Assembly (NCBI GenBank): GCA_028289545.1
Contig: JANQPG010000096.1
Span: 1-40,390 of the forward strand
DNA length: 40,390 nucleotides
Reading direction: 5' to 3'
Source: Woeseiaceae bacterium
GTDB taxonomy: Bacteria; Pseudomonadota; Gammaproteobacteria; Steroidobacterales; Woeseiaceae
How positions within the stretch are numbered: position 1 is the first letter of the stretch; the number at the start of each line of letters is the position of its first letter. The notes below the pieces were generated by a model. It saw nothing but the letters and a program-made list of their open reading frames with translations, had not been told where the DNA came from and searched no databases. A program made the position numbers and the translations under genes. This document shows positions 27,009 through 32,979 of this stretch, one piece after another.

Positions 27009-27761
27009 CTAGGTTTTGGTGGAGCCGTTTGCGTCGAACCGCTGGAGCCGAACGGCGAGCAGCTCCAGGTCGCCGGCCCGTCGCCCGTGTTTCAGCGGGT
27101 CCTCCGCCGTCACGTTGAGGGCTCTGATCGTACGCCGCCTCAAGCGGCCCGATTCGCTGCAGCTGTCGAAGTCGATGATGTTGAGGCAGCAGGTCTGTTG
27201 ATCGAAGGCGCCAAAGGCGTCTTTGCCGAGTCCACTCGCCCAGCCGAGCACCGCGGCGTTGGTTCCGCCATGCGCGAAGACCGCCAGGCTGCTCCAGCTC
27301 TGATCGGCAACGATGGACTCGACCGCAGCAACAACGCGCTCGTAGAAATCGGCATAACGCTCACCGCCCAGGAACCGCGCTTCCGGATCGCCGGCACGCC
27401 AATGTGCGTATGCAACGTCGTGGAGCAGATCGAAGTCCGGCGACGACTCGGCGCGCACCGGCCGGATTTCCTCAAGCCCGGCCTCGGTGCCGATTGGCAA
27501 TCCGCGTCCAGCGAGGACAATCTCGGCGGTTTGTTGCGTCCTCGGCAAACCCGAACAGATCACCCGGTCCACGGCCACGCCGGAGAAGGCCTGCGACATG
27601 CGCCTTGCCTGCTCCTCACCCTGGCTGTTCAGGCGAACGGCGTCCGGGTCCGCAACCCAGTTACCCTGTGCATCCAGGTAATCGACCGCACCATGCCGGA
27701 ACAGATACAGGCGACGACGGCGCGCACCGTCGAGTGCCGTATTCTCGGCAGCCGCCGTCAC
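27009..27761 (-). CDS. Histidine phosphatase (phosphoglycerate mutase-like)
   Basis: This 250-residue protein starts at the GTG at 27761, 43 bases after the preceding dehydrogenase gene. The frame is open into that gene, so longer starts were rejected. The phosphoenzyme motif LYLFRHGAVDY (Arg22-His23-Gly24) and the second catalytic His in VFAHGGTNAAVLG mark branch 1 of the histidine phosphatase family. Targets range from phosphoglycerate to alpha-ribazole phosphate and sugar phosphates; none can be assigned here. It probably shares a transcript with the exported D-2-hydroxyacid dehydrogenase upstream. Confidence 0.87.
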   Translation of the reverse strand: MTAAAENTALDGARRRRLYLFRHGAVDYLDAQGNWVADPDAVRLNSQGEEQARRMSQAFSGVAVDRVICSGLPRTQQTAEIVLAGRGLPIGTEAGLEEIRPVRAESSPDFDLLHDVAYAHWRAGDPEARFLGGERYADFYERVVAAVESIVADQSWSSLAVFAHGGTNAAVLGWASGLGKDAFGAFDQQTCCLNIIDFDSCSESGRLRRRTIRALNVTAEDPLKHGRRAGDLELLAVRLQRFDANGSTKT

Positions 27762-27804
27762 GAGGGACAATTCCGGATACGGTGAAGCGGCAGCGTAGTC
27801 AAGC

Positions 27805-28923
27805 TCAGTACCCTCTCTCGGGATCGACGACGTTATACAGGGTGTCCCCATCGGCAAAACGCTTGAGGTTTTCACGAAGCAACAGTTGATGACGCTCGGT
27901 GCCGCCGCCAAAACCCGACATATGAGGGGTAATCAACACGTTATCGAACTGCCATAACGGGTGATCCGGCGGCAGTGGCTCGGGATCGGTAACGTCGAGG
28001 CCGGCACCGCCAATCTGTCCGTTGCGCAGCGCAGCGACGAGATCCTCTGTGACCGTCGTCTTGCCGCGGCCGACGGACAGGTACAGAGCGCCCCGTTTGG
28101 CCGCCTCAAATACGGCGGCGTCAATGCTGCCCTCGGTTGCCGGCGTGTGCGGCAACGCATTGACAATCACGTCGGCCTCGCCGGCCAGCGCGTGAAGCTC
28201 GTCCGGCAGCCCCACGTAGTCGACAAACTCCGGCCCTTCTCGCGAGCTGTTGCGAATGGCGATCACGCGCATACCAAGCCCGTGCGCGCGCACCGCTATC
28301 TCCCGGCCAATGCCGCCGAGCCCGACAACGAGCATTGTGCGATCGGTGATGGGCATGACGTTGGCGCTGTCGGTCACGCTCCGATCCCATCGCCCTTCCG
28401 GCATCAGCTTGGCAAACTGAGTCAGGCCGCGGCTTAGACTGAGCATCATGGCGATGGTGTGCTCGCCGATGACAGGCGACGACATCTTCTGCATGTTCGT
28501 CAGCACAATCTCGCCGTTCGCCACCGCGTCAGCGGCAAGGCAACGCTCCGCGCCGGCGCTGAAAATCTGAATCCAGCTCGCTTTCTTGGCCGCAGCAACC
28601 AGTTCGGGATTGCAGAAGCCAACCACGGCATCGGCCTCAGCGGCGGCCTCGACAGCGGCGGCAAGGCTGCCGACCGCAACAATGCGCAGTCCCGGGACGA
28701 CCGCCTCGAGTTCGGCAGCCGAATCGGCAGAGCCGCGATACAGGACCGTCGCGGGTTTTCGCCAACGCGGTGCATCGCGCATGGCAACGCCGTCGGCCTG
28801 AATGCCTGTCTCCGCAACGAGTTCTTCGAAGGACTGTGCCGCGGCCATTCCCGGCAGCAGACACAGCGCAAAGGCCCAGCAGGTGTACTGGCGAACGACG
28901 CAGGCAATTCTCCCCTCAGGCAC
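27805..28923 (-). CDS. D-2-hydroxyacid dehydrogenase with N-terminal signal peptide
   Basis: This 372-residue protein starts at a GTG six bases after AGAGGAG. Its NAD-binding core is VVGLGGIGREIA. The catalytic set is complete: Arg in SVGRGKTTVTEDL, Glu in DVTDPEPLPPDHPLW and His in ITPHMSGFGG. Unusually, residues 1-29 form a Sec-type signal peptide (CWAFALCLLPGMAAAQS), so the enzyme is predicted to be exported although NAD is cytoplasmic. It precedes a histidine phosphatase gene. The substrate is unknown; relatives act on D-lactate, glyoxylate/hydroxypyruvate or phosphoglycerate. Confidence 0.9.
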   Translation of the reverse strand: MPEGRIACVVRQYTCWAFALCLLPGMAAAQSFEELVAETGIQADGVAMRDAPRWRKPATVLYRGSADSAAELEAVVPGLRIVAVGSLAAAVEAAAEADAVVGFCNPELVAAAKKASWIQIFSAGAERCLAADAVANGEIVLTNMQKMSSPVIGEHTIAMMLSLSRGLTQFAKLMPEGRWDRSVTDSANVMPITDRTMLVVGLGGIGREIAVRAHGLGMRVIAIRNSSREGPEFVDYVGLPDELHALAGEADVIVNALPHTPATEGSIDAAVFEAAKRGALYLSVGRGKTTVTEDLVAALRNGQIGGAGLDVTDPEPLPPDHPLWQFDNVLITPHMSGFGGGTERHQLLLRENLKRFADGDTLYNVVDPERGY

Positions 28924-28973
28924 GGCAAGCTCCTCTCAACGGATCATGCAGCGAGGATAGAGCAGCCCTTATT

Positions 28974-29015
28974 CACCCGCAATTACCCACCCGCAATTGC
29001 TCACTCGCAATAGCC
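28974..29015. repeat. Three 14-bp tandem imperfect repeats
   Basis: CACCCGCAATTACC, CACCCGCAATTGCT and CACTCGCAATAGCC follow one another without gaps in the spacer between the TonB-like gene and the dehydrogenase gene. It is a short tandem array of unknown function, perhaps slippage-derived. Confidence 0.7.
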
Positions 29016-29022
29016 GGGAACG

Positions 29023-29054
29023 GCCTGACGTGCCGATAGGCGACGTCGTCAGGC
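29023..29054 (-). terminator. Inverted repeat at end of the ExbB/ExbD/TonB operon
   Basis: GCCTGACG and CGTCAGGC form a perfect 8-bp stem with a 16-base loop that includes the stop codon of the TonB-like gene. There is no T-run, so this would be an atypical terminator or an mRNA-stabilising hairpin. Confidence 0.3.
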
Positions 29055-30020
29055 GGGGAAGAAGTCGATGGGTTTGGTCGTCGTGATCGGTTCGACGTCA
29101 CGCGCCTCGAAGCGGAACAGCTTGACGCGCTGCACGAGCTTCTGCTCGAGCTCCGGATCGCCCAATTCGCTCGACACGATCTCGCAGAACGTAACCTGGC
29201 CGTTCGGCGCGATCGTCAGGCGCAAGACGAGCTTGCCCTCCAGCGACGGATCGCGGCGAAGCGCGCGATTGTAGAGCGCAAAAATCGATCCTTTGTTCTT
29301 ATCGAACACCAGCTCGATTTCCTCGCGTGAACGAGAACCCTTGCCGCTTTCACCCGTGCGCCGGGCGCCGCCCGCCGCCTGCCGCTGGGCAATCGCCGCG
29401 ACGTCGCTTTGCACACGCGTTGTCGTGCGGCCGGCAATGCCGCTGCCGCCGGTGTTGCGGCTCATGTTGGCCGTGTTGATACCGGCGGACGCCGTGCCCA
29501 CCTGCGAGGTGATCATCGAGCGTTCGTTGCGCGCCGCTTCGCCGACGCTGCCGGTCAGCGGCCGGTCGTCGGCCATCGTCTCGACGAGATCCTGATCGAC
29601 GAGATCGGCGAGATCCTCGGCAAACGGCATTAGCGCTGCCTGTGCCTGCTCACGCGCCACTTCGAGCTGATCGGGGACCGGTTCCGGCTCGGGTTCCGGC
29701 GGCGGCGTCTCTTCGACGACGCGCTCGGGCTCCGGTTCGATCGGGTCCGGCTCCTCGACCTCCGGCTCCGGCTCGGGTTCCGGCTCGGGCGGAGGGGGCG
29801 GCGGCGGCAGTGGTTTTTCCTCGAGCATCAACCGGGCAATACGCTCCGGGACTTCGATGACCTCGTTGGGATCGGGCTCCGGCGTCGGCAGAAACGGCCA
29901 GACCAGCGACAACGCAAGCGTAACCAGCATGATGCCGCCCAGGAGACGCTTGAATTTGCGCTCCTGGCCCTGCTCAGAGGTCCATGGCAGTTCGTACTCT
30001 CTGTAGAACGGTAAATCCAA
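29049..30020 (-). CDS. TonB-like energy transducer with AgmX/PglI C-terminal domain
   Basis: This is a 323-residue inner-membrane protein. A cytoplasmic N-terminus of about 27 residues is followed by one transmembrane helix (GGIMLVTLALSLVWPFL), then a Pro/Glu-rich periplasmic spacer (poly-Pro and Pro-Glu repeats at about 68-120). The C-terminal domain of about 95 residues begins SREEIELVFDKNKGSIFALY and carries GKLVLRLTIAPNGQV, as in AgmX/PglI proteins. It is the last gene after ExbB and two ExbD genes, so it should carry proton-motive energy from that motor across the periplasm. AGGAG and a further AGGA precede the ATG. Its C-terminal domain is of the gliding-machine type and not the classic siderophore TonB. 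Confidence 0.9.
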   Translation of the reverse strand: MDLPFYREYELPWTSEQGQERKFKRLLGGIMLVTLALSLVWPFLPTPEPDPNEVIEVPERIARLMLEEKPLPPPPPPPEPEPEPEPEVEEPDPIEPEPERVVEETPPPEPEPEPVPDQLEVAREQAQAALMPFAEDLADLVDQDLVETMADDRPLTGSVGEAARNERSMITSQVGTASAGINTANMSRNTGGSGIAGRTTTRVQSDVAAIAQRQAAGGARRTGESGKGSRSREEIELVFDKNKGSIFALYNRALRRDPSLEGKLVLRLTIAPNGQVTFCEIVSSELGDPELEQKLVQRVKLFRFEARDVEPITTTKPIDFFPA

Positions 30021-30085
30021 TGTCCTAACTCCTACGCTCGAGCTCTTGCCTCGAGAGGCATGCGTTCGCTTGTCACCCGCTATCC

Positions 30086-30616
30086 CTAACGGGCCGCTGC
30101 CTGCAGGTCGTCGAGCTGCTCCGAGCTCTTCTGCAGCACTGCCAGTGAAATCTGCCCGTACTCGGACGCCGAACAGGTCGCCATGACCTTCTTCAGCAGG
30201 CGGTACGGAATTTCTTTGTCGCCCATGATCGTCACTTCGCGACCGGCAATGTCCTGCTGCGCTTCGCGCCGCAGCACGCGGTCGTTTTGTGACTTGAGCG
30301 CCTCACGCAATTCGGGAATGTCGTTGCCCGGCCGCGCCATGACGTCCTGTACTTTTGCCACCGGCGTACCCTGGACAATGATGTCTTCATCACCGATCAG
30401 GATGACCACGGTCTCCTTCGCCTTTTCCTCGGCGATCGACTCCGGTAACTGGATATCCTTCGCGTTCGGCAATACCTCGACGTCCGACGAGTTCACGAGC
30501 AGGAAGAACACGAGAATCGTGAAGATGTCCATGAGCGAGACGAGATTCAGCGTACCGGAGCTCTTGTTGCGCCGGTGATGCTTCTCCATGCGTTTTGCGC
30601 GGCCTGATTTGACCAT
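30086..30616 (-). CDS. exbD: ExbD/TolR-family proton-channel protein (Asp present)
   Basis: This 176-residue protein has a basic cytoplasmic N-terminus, one transmembrane helix LVSLMDIFTILVFFLLVNSS with the proton-carrying Asp30, and a periplasmic domain of about 125 residues (VVILIGDEDIIVQG to LKKVMATC). It lies four bases after a second ExbD gene and 65 bases before the TonB-like gene. A GGAGG ribosome site precedes the ATG. With ExbB it should form the inner-membrane motor. Confidence 0.93.
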   Translation of the reverse strand: MVKSGRAKRMEKHHRRNKSSGTLNLVSLMDIFTILVFFLLVNSSDVEVLPNAKDIQLPESIAEEKAKETVVILIGDEDIIVQGTPVAKVQDVMARPGNDIPELREALKSQNDRVLRREAQQDIAGREVTIMGDKEIPYRLLKKVMATCSASEYGQISLAVLQKSSEQLDDLQAAAR

Positions 30617-30619
30617 CGT

Positions 30620-31132
30620 TCAGGCACCTCCGTCGGTCACTGGCGCATCGCCAATGGAAATGACAGGAAACAGGTCGTAACGGACGATCGCTTCTTCTTC
30701 GATCTCCTCGCGCACGCTCACGCGGTCGTAGACCTGCACCAGCGTGTCGTACTCGATGTCACCTTCGAGCAGGATCGCGGCATCGGTCTTCTCGGGATAA
30801 CGCCGCTTGATTTCGTGGAGCTTCGCGCTCAGTCCGTCGAAGTCGTAGCCCTCCGGCGAGTTCGGATAGATGCCCAATGCACCCTGGTTTCGGTCACCCA
30901 CTTCGAGGCGGTCCATGCGCACCGTCACCTCGAGCTGGAAGGTCTGTTCCTGCGGATCCGCGGGCTCGGTAGAGGAGCCTGGCAGATTCAGTTCGAGAAT
31001 CGCCAGTCGCGAGAACACCGCGGTAATCAGCAGGAACGGCACCAGGATCACCATCAGGTTCATGAACGCCGTAATGTTGAGTTCGGCCGTCTCGGCGTTT
31101 CCGCGACGTCCGCCTCGGCGGCTACGAATCAT
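30620..31132 (-). CDS. exbD: ExbD/TolR-family protein lacking the channel Asp
   Basis: This is a 170-residue ExbD homologue with basic N-terminus, transmembrane segment ITAFMNLMVILVPFLLITAV and periplasmic domain. At position 25, where E. coli ExbD has the essential Asp25, the codon is AAC (Asn). The residues around it keep the ExbD pattern, so the alignment is not in doubt. It lies four bases after exbB and four before the Asp-containing ExbD. It may be a non-protonating structural partner in a heteromeric ExbD dimer. It carries no other sign of decay. Confidence 0.9.
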   Translation of the reverse strand: MIRSRRGGRRGNAETAELNITAFMNLMVILVPFLLITAVFSRLAILELNLPGSSTEPADPQEQTFQLEVTVRMDRLEVGDRNQGALGIYPNSPEGYDFDGLSAKLHEIKRRYPEKTDAAILLEGDIEYDTLVQVYDRVSVREEIEEEAIVRYDLFPVISIGDAPVTDGGA

Positions 31133-31136
31133 GAGC

Positions 31137-31781
31137 TTAGCCTCCGGCCGCTGCTTTGAGCTGGCGCTCGGTCACGGCGTTCAGGAACTTCACGCTGGCC
31201 ATCTCAAGACTGTCCACCAGTTGATTGGTCTTGGTCTGCAGCAGGGCGTGAATCAGCAGCAACGGAATGGCGACCATCAGGCCAAACGCCGTCGTGTTCA
31301 TAGCGACCGAAATACTGGCCGAGAGCATGTCGGCCTTGTCCGCCGGGTTAGCGTTCGAAACCGCGGTAAACGCCGCGATCAGGCCAATGATCGTGCCGAG
31401 CAGGCCCAGCAAGGTCGCAATATTGGCGAGCGTCGCGAGATAGTGGGTCCGTTTCTCGAGCCGCGGCAGCACCTCCATGAGGCTCTCTTCCATGGCCTTT
31501 TCGATATCGTCACGGCGGCGCGCCGACTTCACGCGATACAGGCCGTAGGTCAGAATCGAGCCGATTGCCGCCTTCGATTTCGAAGTGTGCGCAGCGGCTT
31601 CCTGGAAGTTACCGGCCTTCAAAAACGGCACGATCTTCTTCCACAGCGCGCGGTTCGCGGCGCCCGACACCGTAAGGTAAGTCCAGCGTTCGACGGCAAT
31701 AGCAACGCCGAGCGCAAACACAAGCAGGATCGGGTACATGAATGCACCGCCCTGTTGAAAAAAGTTGATCAAGGTACTCAC
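31137..31781 (-). CDS. exbB: MotA/TolQ/ExbB-family proton-channel protein
   Basis: This 214-residue inner-membrane protein starts at a GTG seven bases after AGGAG. It has three transmembrane segments: FMYPILLVFALGVAIAV, then LATLANIATLLGLLGTIIGL and ISVAMNTTAFGLMVAIPLLL. The last two form the pentameric channel around the ExbD helices. The conserved GLLGTIIGLI and NTTAFGL motifs are intact. It is followed by two ExbD genes and a TonB-like gene, and preceded by TPR protein genes, so it powers an envelope machine other than ordinary iron uptake. Confidence 0.94.
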   Translation of the reverse strand: MSTLINFFQQGGAFMYPILLVFALGVAIAVERWTYLTVSGAANRALWKKIVPFLKAGNFQEAAAHTSKSKAAIGSILTYGLYRVKSARRRDDIEKAMEESLMEVLPRLEKRTHYLATLANIATLLGLLGTIIGLIAAFTAVSNANPADKADMLSASISVAMNTTAFGLMVAIPLLLIHALLQTKTNQLVDSLEMASVKFLNAVTERQLKAAAGG

Positions 31782-31813
31782 GTGATTACTCCTCTATTTA
31801 ATCAGCCGTCACG

Positions 31814-32299
31814 TCATTCTTCGTCTTCGACGCCGTAAAGCTCGCCGTAGTAGTCAACCTGTCGTACAAATTCGTCCCGGTTCAAAGGCGCCAGCACTTC
31901 GTCCAGCAAGGTGTTGACCGGGCGGCCCATCAGTTCGCCCGGATCCGACTTCTGCCAGGGCACGATGTACAACACCTTCGGCAACTCCTGGTTGCCGGTA
32001 ATCTCGGTGCGTCCGAGATCCATTTCGTCCATTACGCCCGAGTTGGTCGTGCGCCTGCGAATGTCGTCGTCGACGCGCGCCGTCGCCGTCTCGAGAGAAT
32101 CGGCGGGTTCGCGGACATCAGCCTGCGGCGCTGCGGGTTCGAGCGTGGAAGTATCGACCGCGGGTTCGAGCGCGGACGTGTCGACCCCGGGCTCGTAGGC
32201 ATCCAGTTCGTCGGAGGCTTGCGGATACGCTTCAGCGGCCCAGAAGACGGCTGCCGACGCCGCCGCGGCAAGGCCCAAGTTGAATAGCCGTTTGTTCAT
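31814..32299 (-). CDS. Periplasmic protein of unknown function in the ExbB/ExbD operon
   Basis: This is a 161-residue protein with a signal peptide ending near AAEAYPQA. An acidic, Pro-rich linker contains a nine-residue tandem repeat (EPGVDTSAL, EPAVDTSTL). A C-terminal domain of about 70 residues (KVLYIVPWQKSDPGELMGRP to YYGELYG) is conserved-looking but not one I recognise. It lies between the TPR lipoprotein gene (four bases upstream) and exbB, which ties it to the same envelope complex. Confidence 0.8.
   Translation of the reverse strand: MNKRLFNLGLAAAASAAVFWAAEAYPQASDELDAYEPGVDTSALEPAVDTSTLEPAAPQADVREPADSLETATARVDDDIRRRTTNSGVMDEMDLGRTEITGNQELPKVLYIVPWQKSDPGELMGRPVNTLLDEVLAPLNRDEFVRQVDYYGELYGVEDEE
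32133..32186 (-). repeat. Two 27-bp tandem repeats coding nine residues each
   Basis: Two copies beginning GCGGGTTCGAGCG (plus strand) lie side by side with four mismatches, in frame, within the acidic linker of the 161-residue periplasmic protein. A partial third copy follows. Copy number may vary between strains. Confidence 0.75.
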
Positions 32300-32303
32300 A
32301 CCG

Positions 32304-32948
32304 TCATTCCGCCACGTTCGCCGTGCGCTGGTTGGCCGCCACCCGGCGGCGCAAATCGGTGATCCATTTCTCGACCTGCTTGTCTTCGCCTACCAGCGAC
32401 TGGTAGGTCTCGAAATGCTGCAGTGCCGCATCGAGCCGCTGTAAATACAGCTCATTGAGTACACCGAGGTTGTAGTGTGCCAACGCGTACTCAGGACTCG
32501 CTGTGACGGCCTTCAAATATGCGGCCTCTGCTTCAAGAAAATTGCCGTTTCTGCGGAACAGGAGGCCCTTCTGATTCAGCGCCACTGCGTTATTGGGGTC
32601 GATCGCGAGCGCTTTTTCGATGTCCGCGAGCGCCTGCTGGTCGTTGCCGCTGTGCCGATGAATGATTGCCAGGTTCACCCAAGCGCCCGGATACGCTGGA
32701 TACTGCAGGAGAAACTCCTTGAGACGCAGCTCGGCGTCGATGAAGTCGCCCGCCGCCATGACGGCCACGGCCTGCTCGTAGAGCGTTTGCGCCTCGGGCG
32801 GCACTTCCGCGCCGAACGCCGCCGGATCCATTGCGTCGGCCGCGGCATCGGACCGCTTTTCGGGCTTGGGGCCGGACGCGCAGGCGCCGAGCAGGAGAGC
32901 CGCCGCCATTAGCGACCCGACCCGCCAGGTTGCGATGCCCCTGGTCAC
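32304..32948 (-). CDS. TPR-repeat lipoprotein
   Basis: This 214-residue protein starts at a GTG at 32948. An upstream in-frame start would overlap the previous gene and lengthen the signal. Its lipobox LLLGAC puts the modified Cys at about residue 23, so it is an outer- or inner-membrane lipoprotein. At least four TPR units follow (PGAWVNLAIIHRHSGNDQQA, NAVALNQKGLLFRRNGNFLE, YALAHYNLGVLNELYLQRLD). It resembles PilF-type TPR lipoproteins in layout. Its position between a large TPR protein and ExbB suggests a scaffolding role in the envelope machine. Confidence 0.88.
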   Translation of the reverse strand: MTRGIATWRVGSLMAAALLLGACASGPKPEKRSDAAADAMDPAAFGAEVPPEAQTLYEQAVAVMAAGDFIDAELRLKEFLLQYPAYPGAWVNLAIIHRHSGNDQQALADIEKALAIDPNNAVALNQKGLLFRRNGNFLEAEAAYLKAVTASPEYALAHYNLGVLNELYLQRLDAALQHFETYQSLVGEDKQVEKWITDLRRRVAANQRTANVAE

Positions 32949-32979
32949 CCGCCCCGTCCGGTGCGGCCTGCCTTCCCTG

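Noticed and set aside
27762..27911. Longer N-terminus for the histidine phosphatase
   Set aside because: It would overlap the upstream dehydrogenase gene by over 100 bases and adds no phosphatase-like sequence. The GTG at 27761 fits the gap.
29650..29860. Low-complexity repeat in the TonB-like gene
   Set aside because: It encodes the Pro-Glu spacer normal for TonB-family proteins and is not a mobile or regulatory repeat.
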